Positions 7,265 through 13,088 of a DNA stretch of 13,088 bases are shown here, piece after piece; the stretch's first letter is position 1, and every line of letters begins with the position of its first letter. The position numbers were made by a program, and so were the translations under genes. Source of the stretch: an uncultured Lachnospiraceae bacterium (lineage in GTDB: Bacteria; Bacillota; Clostridia; Lachnospirales; Lachnospiraceae); assembly GCA_902796695.1 (NCBI GenBank), contig CADBQE010000115.1, positions 1 to 13,088 of the forward strand, read 5' to 3'. The notes below the pieces were generated by a model. The model was not told the DNA's origin. It did no database searches and saw only the letters and a list, made by a program, of their open reading frames with translations.

Positions 7265-7338
7265 TGTAGGGGCCGATTTGCAATCGGCCCGTTGGTTCGC
7301 GGACTCCTCTGCGGGCCGATGGCACATCGGCCCCTACG
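7265..7338. repeat. Complete 74-base palindromic unit, second copy
   Basis: It has the same length and the same 12-base terminal inverted repeats (7266-7277 and 7326-7337) as the first complete copy, with a few internal substitutions. It is followed by a 22-base connector and another partial core ending in CCCTACG at about 7407. Confidence 0.85.
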
Positions 7339-7497
7339 AAACACCCGTGGTTTCGGCCCGTCGGTTCGCGGATTCCTCCGCGGGCCGATGGCACATCGGC
7401 CCCTACGAAATACCCCGTGGTTTCGGCCCGCCGGGCCTGCCGGTTTGCGGATTCCTCCGGCCTATGCGGATATTATTACAATTCTGCGGCGCCGGGG

Positions 7498-8697
7498 TCA
7501 GCGGCAGGATTTGTAGATGGCGGTGATGTCGTCGAAGTTCAGTTCTTTGAAGGAGCCGATCGTACGCTTCTTCCCGTAGGTGCATTCGGTCGCGATGGCT
7601 TCGATCTCTTCGTCGGTGGGGGTGTGGCCCAGGAGTTCCGTGAGGGAGAGGGGCATGCCGAGGCTGCGGAAGAAGTCGTTCGTGCGGCGGATGCCTTCTT
7701 CGGCGACTTTTTCGTCGTCGGGCTCGGTGATGCCGTATACTTTGCGGGCAAACTGCGCGAAGCGGGCGATGTTGGCGTCTTTCACGTAACGGCACCAGGC
7801 GGCCCAGACGGCGGTCAGGGTGGCGCCGTGCGTGGAATCGTAAAGCGCGGAGATCGCCAGGCCCAGCTGGTGGCAGGCCCAGTCGCCGTCGCGGGGGGTG
7901 TCGCCCTTGGAGCCGATGCCGGTCAGACCGACGTGGGAGACGCTGCCGCACCACATGATCTCGCTCATGGCCTCATAATCCGACGGGTCCTCCACGCCGC
8001 GCGGGCCGTAGAAAATGATGTCCCGGAAAAGGCCTTCCGCGATCTCGTCGCTTAAGTGATTGCCCAGGATCGCCGCGAAATAGCGCTCGGATGTATGCAT
8101 GAAAATATCGGCAGCCCCGGCGCCGATCTGGAATTTCGGCAGCGTCATGGTCAGCTCCGGATTCATGATCGCAAACCGGCAGCGGTTGAAGTCGGTGTTG
8201 ATGCCGCGCTTGGTCGGAGGCGTAACGAGGTCGTTGGTCAGCACGGCGGAATTGCTGGTCTCGCTGCCGGCGGCGGAGATCGTGAGAACCGCGCCGACGG
8301 GCAGGCTTTTCGTCACTTTCGTGCCGGTCCAGAAGTCCCAGATGTCATGCTCCGGGCTCGCCAGGGCATGCGCCACGCCCTTGGCCGTATCCATCACGCT
8401 GCCGCCGCCCACGCCCAGCACGAAGTCCGCGCCGAAGGCCAGGCCGGCCTTTACCATTTCGCGGGCCGTGGAAACGAGAGGGTTCGGCACCACACCGCCC
8501 CGCTCCAGCACTTCCAGACCGGCCGCTCTTAAATTCTCCGCGATCCGGCCGATCAGGCCGCTTTTCACGGCGGAGTGCCCGCCGTAGATCACCAGGACCC
8601 GGCTGCCGCCGTATTTCCGCACCAGTTCTGCGGCTCTGAGCTCGGTGTCCGGGCCGAAAACGATCTCCGTCGGAGCATAATACACAAATTTCTTCAT
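7498..8697 (-). CDS. Iron-containing alcohol dehydrogenase (butanol dehydrogenase / YqhD type)
   Basis: The 399-residue protein is the full length of this family. It starts with FVYYAPTEIVFGPDTE. The nucleotide-binding motifs are VIYGGHSAVKSG (about 37-47) and GVGGGSVMDTAKG (95-107). The metal ligands can be placed as Asp197 and His201 (GAADIFMHTSERYF), His276 (WACHQLGLAISALYD) and His290 (DSTHGATLTAVWAAW). The spacing matches YqhD/BdhA-type enzymes, which reduce aldehydes such as butyraldehyde to alcohols using NAD(P)H. The cofactor preference is not decided here. A fermentative, NAD(P)H-recycling role in the cytoplasm is likely. An AAAGGAA ribosome site precedes the ATG at 8697. It is a single-gene unit, convergent with the hydrolase operon across the repeats and divergent from the secreted-protein gene. 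No clear intrinsic terminator follows it; the repeats may serve that purpose. Confidence 0.93.
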   Translation of the reverse strand: MKKFVYYAPTEIVFGPDTELRAAELVRKYGGSRVLVIYGGHSAVKSGLIGRIAENLRAAGLEVLERGGVVPNPLVSTAREMVKAGLAFGADFVLGVGGGSVMDTAKGVAHALASPEHDIWDFWTGTKVTKSLPVGAVLTISAAGSETSNSAVLTNDLVTPPTKRGINTDFNRCRFAIMNPELTMTLPKFQIGAGAADIFMHTSERYFAAILGNHLSDEIAEGLFRDIIFYGPRGVEDPSDYEAMSEIMWCGSVSHVGLTGIGSKGDTPRDGDWACHQLGLAISALYDSTHGATLTAVWAAWCRYVKDANIARFAQFARKVYGITEPDDEKVAEEGIRRTNDFFRSLGMPLSLTELLGHTPTDEEIEAIATECTYGKKRTIGSFKELNFDDITAIYKSCR

Positions 8698-8760
8698 CTC
8701 TGGTTCCTTTCCGGTTCTGAGAACCCGGCCTCCGGCATCGCCGCCGGCGGCCCATATTTC

Positions 8761-8789
8761 ATCATAATATGTTCCGCCCGCTTCCGCAA
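8761..8789 (-). promoter_or_regulatory. Probable promoter of the alcohol dehydrogenase gene
   Basis: On the complement strand a -10 box TATGAT (8761-8766) lies 17 bases after TTGCGG (8784-8789). The -10 is good and the -35 keeps only the TTG core. The leader to the ATG is about 55-60 bases and contains an inverted repeat GGTTC-TGA-GAACC (8713-8725) and the palindrome GCCGCCGGCGGC, either of which may be structural or regulatory. Confidence 0.5.
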
Positions 8790-8875
8790 GAGAAAGATCG
8801 TGCGGGAAACGGCCCGGCAGGAGAAGATACGAGCGGAAAATTACTCATTTTTCTCCATTCGGAGCGATAAATAAC

Positions 8876-8904
8876 TGGACAAACAGACCTGCAATTGCTA
8901 TCAT
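8876..8904 (+). promoter_or_regulatory. Sigma-A promoter of the secreted-protein gene
   Basis: TGGACA (8876-8881), a spacer of exactly 17 bases and TATCAT (8899-8904) each match the consensus at five of six positions. The surrounding 8835-8935 stretch is clearly more AT-rich than the neighbouring genes. The leader is about 60 bases and ends in GAGAGGAG (8955-8962), eight bases before the ATG at 8971. Confidence 0.75.
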
Positions 8905-8970
8905 AATTGAGGTTAACTATAGGCGCTTGTTTTGAGCATCGTTCACATTATCCCGAGAGGAGAAAAAAAC

Positions 8971-11900
8971 ATGAACAAACGAATCAGATCCCTGCTGTCA
9001 CTGCTGCTGGTGGCGGCCATGCTGTTCGGTCTGACTCCTTCCGCGGCGTCTGCCGCCGGAAGAGAACCGGCAGCGGATCCGGCTGAGGTCCATGTCTACA
9101 CGGAAGCGGAGAACGCTTTAGTGGAACAGGACGTCCTGACCCCCATCGCGGAAAAAACCGCGTCCTTAGCCCAGCCCATGGGCGGCATCGGGAAAATGAC
9201 CGAGGCGGATTACGTCGCCATGATCCCGGAGGTCATCAACGTGATCAAAGCTTCCGACACCTACGTGGAAGGCTCCCTGCAGCAGAACGGCAATTTCCTC
9301 GTATGGCAGACCACGGTCGGCATTCCCTGCTGCTTTGACCCCCGGATGGAAGCCAAACTCCACGGCCCCAAGGATGTTGTAAGCGAAAGCGAAGCCCGCG
9401 CGATCGAAGCGGATGCCGCGGCCTGGGGCGCACAGCTGGCGGAGACCATGGCCGGCGGCCACTTCCCCACCTCCGTGGAGATCGGCCTGATCCAGCCCTA
9501 CTGGGAGAGCAATTCCAACTATGAGGATTCCAGCTTCACCAACTATTCTCCCTACTACAAGAACATGTGGCAGACCCTGTACGGCGTCACCGGCGGCTCC
9601 TCGAACTACCGCTACAGCATGTACAATGCCAATATCAACAACATCGCCAACGCGGTCCAGAACTGCGCGATCGTGATCATGGACTCCCACGGCACGACCG
9701 ACTACGAAGATTACTGGAACGACGACTATACCAGCCAGGCCAACTCGTCCTACCTCTGCCTGATCACGAACGCCGGCATCACCAGCGAGGATACGGTCGC
9801 CAGACAGGGCCAGTTCGGCACCTACTACGACTGCATCAAAGGCTCCGGCTATGCTTACGTCAACGGCCGATGCATCGCGAACCACATGACGCAGAATGCG
9901 CCGAACAGCCTGGTCTACATGGGCATCTGCCTGGGCATGGCCACGGACGGCATGTTCACGGGTCTCCGGAACAAAGGCGTGGAAGCCGTTTACGGCTACT
10001 CGCAGTCCGTCACCTTCGTGGGCGAACGCATCTATATGGAAGCGATCCTGGGCCATATCAAGGACGGCGATACGCTGGCCGACGCGGTCTCCAAAGCCAA
10101 AACCGCTCACGGCAACTGGGATCCGGCTTACAGCAACTACACGCTGGCGCAGGCCAAGTCCAACCACGTAGCCTTCCCGATCACCGTTTCCACGGAAGAC
10201 ACCTATCCCGGCCACGGAAATGTGGACAATATTCAGCGGGTCCACTCCACCTGGGCCCTGTTCCAGACCATCGTCTACAACGTGAACGCCGTGGCCAACA
10301 ACCCCGCGTACGGCACGGTTTCCGTGAATGATTATACCATCACCGCCACGCCGAATGAGGGCTATTACGTCGACGGCTTTGAAGTGATCGAAGGCGAGGC
10401 CTCCGTTGTCCGGAGCGGCAACACCTTCACCGTCACGCCCGAATCCGACTGCACGGTGCAGATCAACTTTGCGCCGCGCCCGAAATACACGGTGCAGTAT
10501 ATGGTAAACGGCACGGAAGTGTCTTCGGACGAAGTCTATGTGGGCGAATCCCTGACCCTCCCGGCAACCGCGGAAGCGGCGGAAGACTGGACCTTCATCG
10601 GCTGGACCGCGGAGCAACTGGATGTCACGACCGAAGAACCCGTTTACTGCGGCCCCGGTGAGACCTTTACCCCTACCGGCAATACCGTGCTGCACGCCCT
10701 GTATGTGCACGGCGAAGAAAACAGCAGCGCGATCGTATACAAACTGCTGAGCAAAACCCCGGCCGACTGGAGCGGCAAGTACGTCATCACCTGCGGCACC
10801 GGCAATAACCTTTATGTCATGAAGGGCCTGGAAGCGGGCAAGAGCTATTCGACCGCATCCAACGGCGGCGCCGTGGCGCTGGCCGATTCCGGCATGACGC
10901 TGGCGGACGACGTCTTAAAGAACGCGGACGGCCTGTATATCTTTAACGCGGAAGCCGTGACCGGCGGATACACGCTCGCCAATACCGTGACGGGCACCTA
11001 TCTGGCGGACCGCAGCAACATCCTTTACAGCATGGCCCTGAATGAGAGCCTGTGCGGCTGGACCTTCGCCATAAATGACGGCCGGATCAGCGCCCTCAAC
11101 GGCGTGGGCGGCACCAAGCCTTATCTTTCCTTCGCGAAAGGCGGCTACTTCAGACTGAATTCCGAAGCCGACGCCGACATCCGCTTCTGGAAAGAAGGCT
11201 TTGACGAGATCTGCTACTTCACCACTTCTCCTTCCGAATGGGTGGATCCGCCTCACGAGCACACCTACGGCGACTGGACCTCCAATCAGAACGGCACGCA
11301 CAGCCGCACCTGCTCCTGCGGCGAGACCGAGACCGAAAACTGCACCTATGAAGACGTCGTGACGCCTCCTACCGCAGAAGAAGCGGGCTTCACCACCCAT
11401 ACCTGCACGGTCTGCGGCTACAGCTTTACGGACAGCTTCGCGGATCCGCTGGGCTACACCGTAACGTTCGTGAACTATGACGGAACCGTCCTGCAGAGCG
11501 GCAATGTTCAGGCCGGCGAGCTTCCGGTCTACGAAGGCGAAACGCCCGTGAAGCCGGAAGAAAACTGCTGCCGCTATACCTTCACCGGCTGGGATCCGGA
11601 GATTGCTCCCGCGGCGGGCGATGTGACCTATACCGCGCAGTTTGAAGCCTCCCCGTACGCTCAGGTGAACGGCATGTCGCTGGAACTGGAAGGCAAGCTG
11701 GGCATCCGCCTGCGCGTCCGGGTTCCGGAGGAAGCGGCCAAGGCTACGCTGGAGTTCGCCGGCGAGTTCCCTGATATCGTCGATTTCGAACTGGTCCGCG
11801 ATGCGGATCACGGCTACAATGCCTCCGCCGATGAGTTCACGCTGACCTACAGCAAGATCGCTGCCAAGGAAATGACCTGCCTGCTGGGTCTGCTGGTCTA

Positions 11901-12540
11901 CGATAACAACGGCAATGTACTGCCGATCGAGAAGACGACTGCTATCGGCGAAGTGAACGGCCATACCTATGTGACCGCTCTGGCTGACTGGGCTGCTTAC
12001 GCGGCTGAGAACGCCTCCAATGCCAACACGGTCAGCCTGGCGAAGGCGATCCTGAACTACGGCGGCGCCGCACAGACCTACTTCGGCTTCAATCTGGACA
12101 ACCCGGCCAACCCGAACGGCTATCTGGCTGAGGAAACCGCAAAAGTCGAAGCCGATCCTGCGCTGGATCGTGTGATCCCGGCTGATGCCAAGGTAAAACT
12201 CGGATACCTGAGCATGGCTCTGAACCTGGAAGGCGATACTGAACTGCAACTGAAGTTCTCCAAAGAAGTGACAGCGGTCTGCGACGGCAAAGCGCTCACG
12301 GTGAGAAAGAGCGGCCGGTCCTGGATCGTCAGCGTCCCGGGCATCGCGGCCAAGGATCTGGATCGGATGAATACGATCGCCGTTTCCTGCGGCGGCAGCA
12401 CCGGTGAATTTACGGCTTCCGCCCTGAGCTGGTGCAACGCCGCGCTGGCCGGCAGCTCCGATACGGACCTGCTCACGATGTGCCGCGCCTTGTACCTCTA
12501 TAATCAGGCCGCCAAAGTCTACTTCGGCAAAGCGGACTAA
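8971..12540 (+). CDS. Large secreted multidomain protein with putative clan CD cysteine-peptidase-like N-terminal domain and InlB-type repeats
   Basis: I chose ATG 8971 (1189 residues) because GAGAGGAG precedes it and a clear signal peptide follows (MNKRIRSLL, hydrophobic core, ASA-A cleavage near 28/29). An in-frame TTG at 8932 lacks support. Residues about 60-430 form an alpha/beta domain with IVIMDSHG (His240) and LVYMGICLG (Cys320), each after a hydrophobic strand. This His-Gly then Cys order is that of clan CD (caspase/gingipain-like) peptidases. About 438-505 and 506-589 look like InlB B-type/bacterial repeat domains (NEGYYVDGFEV, WTFIGWT). About 590-755 is an unassigned beta-rich region. 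About 762-825 is a Cys/His module (HEHTYGDW, CSCG, CTVCG), and about 829-893 is another InlB-type repeat (FTGWDPE). The C terminus (about 894-1189) has the NYGGAAQTYFG and YNQAAKVYFG motifs known from clostridial exported proteins. There is no LPxTG or C-terminal membrane anchor, so it is likely released or held non-covalently. Peptidase activity is an inference from two motifs. Confidence 0.82.
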   Translation: MNKRIRSLLSLLLVAAMLFGLTPSAASAAGREPAADPAEVHVYTEAENALVEQDVLTPIAEKTASLAQPMGGIGKMTEADYVAMIPEVINVIKASDTYVEGSLQQNGNFLVWQTTVGIPCCFDPRMEAKLHGPKDVVSESEARAIEADAAAWGAQLAETMAGGHFPTSVEIGLIQPYWESNSNYEDSSFTNYSPYYKNMWQTLYGVTGGSSNYRYSMYNANINNIANAVQNCAIVIMDSHGTTDYEDYWNDDYTSQANSSYLCLITNAGITSEDTVARQGQFGTYYDCIKGSGYAYVNGRCIANHMTQNAPNSLVYMGICLGMATDGMFTGLRNKGVEAVYGYSQSVTFVGERIYMEAILGHIKDGDTLADAVSKAKTAHGNWDPAYSNYTLAQAKSNHVAFPITVSTEDTYPGHGNVDNIQRVHSTWALFQTIVYNVNAVANNPAYGTVSVNDYTITATPNEGYYVDGFEVIEGEASVVRSGNTFTVTPESDCTVQINFAPRPKYTVQYMVNGTEVSSDEVYVGESLTLPATAEAAEDWTFIGWTAEQLDVTTEEPVYCGPGETFTPTGNTVLHALYVHGEENSSAIVYKLLSKTPADWSGKYVITCGTGNNLYVMKGLEAGKSYSTASNGGAVALADSGMTLADDVLKNADGLYIFNAEAVTGGYTLANTVTGTYLADRSNILYSMALNESLCGWTFAINDGRISALNGVGGTKPYLSFAKGGYFRLNSEADADIRFWKEGFDEICYFTTSPSEWVDPPHEHTYGDWTSNQNGTHSRTCSCGETETENCTYEDVVTPPTAEEAGFTTHTCTVCGYSFTDSFADPLGYTVTFVNYDGTVLQSGNVQAGELPVYEGETPVKPEENCCRYTFTGWDPEIAPAAGDVTYTAQFEASPYAQVNGMSLELEGKLGIRLRVRVPEEAAKATLEFAGEFPDIVDFELVRDADHGYNASADEFTLTYSKIAAKEMTCLLGLLVYDNNGNVLPIEKTTAIGEVNGHTYVTALADWAAYAAENASNANTVSLAKAILNYGGAAQTYFGFNLDNPANPNGYLAEETAKVEADPALDRVIPADAKVKLGYLSMALNLEGDTELQLKFSKEVTAVCDGKALTVRKSGRSWIVSVPGIAAKDLDRMNTIAVSCGGSTGEFTASALSWCNAALAGSSDTDLLTMCRALYLYNQAAKVYFGKAD

Positions 12541-12681
12541 ACGATCGTCCGAACCTCTTAACGGAGCGCGCCGCGCAGCCTTCCCTGCTGTGATATGTAC
12601 CCTCTTTACTGGACAACCAGTAAGGAGGGTATGATATACCTGCTTAAAGGTTGCGGATAAGCCCGCACGCAAGGGTAAATA
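12541..12681. other. Intergenic region with long hairpin and a possible 9-codon leader ORF
   Basis: This region has no ordinary terminator for the preceding gene. It holds the hairpin at 12598-12631. Directly after it, ATG at 12631 opens a tiny frame of nine codons (MIYLLKGCG) ending in TAA at 12660. The AAGGAGG within the hairpin lies only about two bases before that ATG, which is too close for efficient initiation, so translation of the mini-ORF is doubtful. Confidence 0.35.
12598..12631. repeat. 15-base-pair hairpin with embedded ribosome-site-like sequence
   Basis: TACCCTCTTTACTGG (12598-12612), loop ACAA, CCAGTAAGGAGGGTA (12617-12631) pair along all 15 positions with one G-T wobble. There is no T run on either side, so it is not a standard intrinsic terminator. 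The right arm contains TAAGGAGGG, a strong anti-16S complement, which would be hidden when the hairpin forms. It may be a processing/stability element, an attenuator or the end of a small mobile repeat. Confidence 0.7.
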
Positions 12682-12870
12682 ATGGGCGCGCCGCGTGTAA
12701 GACCTGCTGAAGTCGTGGAAATGCAGCGGCTCTATAAAGAGTTGGGCACTTTTGCTGCTGTTGGTCAGAAAATGGGGCGCAGCGCAAACACGGTGGCACA
12801 GTACGTAAAAATGAAGGATGTGCCACAAGCGATTCGATTGGCGGTGCAGAATTTGACAAGTAAAAAATGA
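12682..12870 (+). CDS. Small helix-turn-helix protein (62 residues)
   Basis: The protein starts MGAPRVRPAEVVEMQRLYKE, and residues about 23-44 (TFAAVGQKMGRSANTVAQYV) form a helix-turn-helix of the homeodomain/resolvase-C-terminal type: an Ala-rich first helix, a GRS turn and a recognition helix. AAGGG (12671-12675) lies six bases before the ATG. No catalytic or ligand domain is present, so it could be a stand-alone DNA-binding protein, or the surviving DNA-binding end of a recombinase-like protein. Base composition is more AT-rich than in the genes to the left. The stop overlaps an ATG (ATGA at 12867-12870) that is in frame with the following lipoprotein. Confidence 0.7.
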   Translation: MGAPRVRPAEVVEMQRLYKELGTFAAVGQKMGRSANTVAQYVKMKDVPQAIRLAVQNLTSKK

Positions 12871-12877
12871 AAGGAGC

Positions 12878-12923
12878 ATCCCGCCATCCTGCTTCTTTGC
12901 GGGTAAGGGCGGGATACTATTTT
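12878..12923 (+). terminator. Weak terminator-like or leader hairpin before the lipoprotein gene
   Basis: ATCCCGCC (12878-12885) and GGCGGGAT (12908-12915) are perfectly complementary around a 22-base loop, followed by ACTATTTT, which runs into the ATG of the lipoprotein. The short T run makes it a weak terminator at best. The right arm contains the only ribosome-site-like sequence (AAGGGCGGG) for ATG 12924, so the hairpin could limit translation of the lipoprotein. Confidence 0.4.
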
Positions 12924-13088
12924 ATGAAGAAGAACTACTTACGACTAATCGCATTACTTCTGGTTAGCATTCTTATATTAAGTGCTTGCGGAGAAAATAC
13001 GCCGCAGGAATCGAAGAGCACCGAGACAACGGCTCAGGAACAGGAAACAACGGCTAAGCCGCAGGAAACAACACAGAAGCCTGCGGAA
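12924..13088 (+). CDS. Lipoprotein N terminus, truncated by the window edge
   Basis: The 55 visible residues start MKKNYLRLIALLLVSILILSACGEN. This is a lipoprotein signal peptide: two Lys, a hydrophobic core and the lipobox LSAC with Cys22 as the lipid-bearing residue. After it comes a low-complexity Thr/Glu/Gln linker with repeated ETTAKPQ-like units, typical of lipoproteins whose folded domain follows. That domain is outside the window, so the function is unknown. An alternative in-frame start at 12867 would add 19 residues and overlap the upstream stop, but it has no ribosome site and would put a non-signal sequence in front of the signal peptide, so 12924 is preferred. The DNA is AT-richer than the left part of the window. 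Confidence 0.85.
   Translation, partial: MKKNYLRLIALLLVSILILSACGENTPQESKSTETTAQEQETTAKPQETTQKPAE

Larger units (their letters stand above)
6934..7467. repeat. Cluster of GC-rich palindromic repeats between convergent genes
   Basis: About 530 bases are built from variants of one element. The complete form is 74 bases, bounded by GTAGGGGCCGAT and ATCGGCCCCTAC, and contains three hairpins: GCCGATT/AATCGGC, CGCGGA/TCCGCG and GGGCCGAT/ATCGGCCC. The core recurs about six times. A connector of 22-23 bases containing CCGTGGTTTCGGCCCG occurs three times (7008-7030, 7339-7360, 7408-7430). The cluster begins four bases after a terminator and fades about 30 bases before the alcohol dehydrogenase stop; the last copy (7431-7467) is degenerate. 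Open frames across it encode a monotonous repeated peptide and are not genes. It resembles REP/BIME-like or MITE-like elements; no transposase or RAYT gene is in the window. Confidence 0.9.

Noticed and set aside
6896..7394. Minus-strand open frames of 113-154 residues with repeated peptide (GADVPSARGGIREPTGR...)
   Set aside because: They lie wholly in the palindromic repeat cluster. The 87-base period is divisible by three, so frames stay open by chance, and all three minus frames give similar repetitive peptides. No ribosome site or protein family is recognisable.
6934..7467. CRISPR array
   Set aside because: The repeats are adjacent or nested palindromes with no unique spacers of constant length, and no cas gene is nearby.
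7191..7526. Plus-strand open frames through the repeats into the alcohol dehydrogenase 3' end
   Set aside because: They are repeat-derived and antisense to a solid gene, with no initiation signal.
8932..8970. TTG start for the secreted protein
   Set aside because: It would place 13 non-signal residues before a perfect signal peptide. ATG 8971 has GAGAGGAG at good spacing.
9166..10710. 514-residue antisense frame inside the secreted-protein gene
   Set aside because: It is a Val/Gly/Arg/His-rich shadow of a high-GC gene, without a domain or ribosome site. The sense strand has a signal peptide and recognisable domains.
12598..12631. Intrinsic terminator of the secreted-protein gene
   Set aside because: The stem is strong but there is no T run on either side, so it is listed as a hairpin of unknown role.
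10915..12879. 654-residue antisense frame across the 3' end of the secreted protein and the HTH gene
   Set aside because: It overlaps two supported genes on the other strand and a long hairpin, and has no family features; it is a GC-driven shadow.

Overview
The window looks like chromosomal DNA from a high-GC anaerobic gut-type Firmicute (class Clostridia, probably Oscillospiraceae-like or a relative). The basis is the family content: a clostridial CorA-like transporter, an anaerobic glycerol-3-phosphate-dehydrogenase-like flavoprotein pair with a DUF1667 domain, an iron-dependent alcohol dehydrogenase, and a large secreted protein with InlB-type repeats and an 'HEHTYGDW' Cys/His module. Strong AGGAGG-type ribosome binding sites and sigma-A promoters agree. 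The taxon is an inference from style; no rRNA or marker gene is present.

Layout. (1) 1-3219, minus strand: a membrane protein carrying two Rossmann-like segments and a C-terminal RyR-type domain, followed 42 bases later by a CorA-like divalent-cation transporter that runs off the left edge. A good promoter lies at 3253-3281. (2) 3394-6899, plus strand: a tight three-gene operon. It encodes a GlpA-like FAD oxidoreductase with a C-terminal BFD-like [2Fe-2S] domain, a second FAD/NAD-type oxidoreductase fused to DUF1667, and an SGNH/GDSL hydrolase. The gene junctions are TGATG and TAAATG, and a strong intrinsic terminator closes the operon. (3) 6934-about 7467: a cluster of GC-rich palindromic repeats, partly an exact 87-base tandem, filling the gap between two convergent genes. 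(4) 7498-8697, minus strand: an iron-containing alcohol dehydrogenase of the butanol dehydrogenase/YqhD type. (5) 8971-12540, plus strand: a 1189-residue secreted multidomain protein whose N-terminal half carries a His-Gly and a Cys motif resembling clan CD cysteine peptidases. (6) 12541-13088: a more AT-rich end with a long hairpin, a 62-residue helix-turn-helix protein and the start of a lipoprotein.

Functional reading. The central operon plausibly passes electrons from a small hydroxy substrate (glycerol 3-phosphate is the best guess) through FAD and Fe-S centres to a pyridine nucleotide. The SGNH esterase could release the substrate from an ester. The RyR-domain membrane protein beside a CorA-type channel suggests a ligand-sensing ion-transport pair, which is the least explained gene arrangement here. 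No complete known defence system, CRISPR array, transposase, integrase, tRNA or rRNA was seen.
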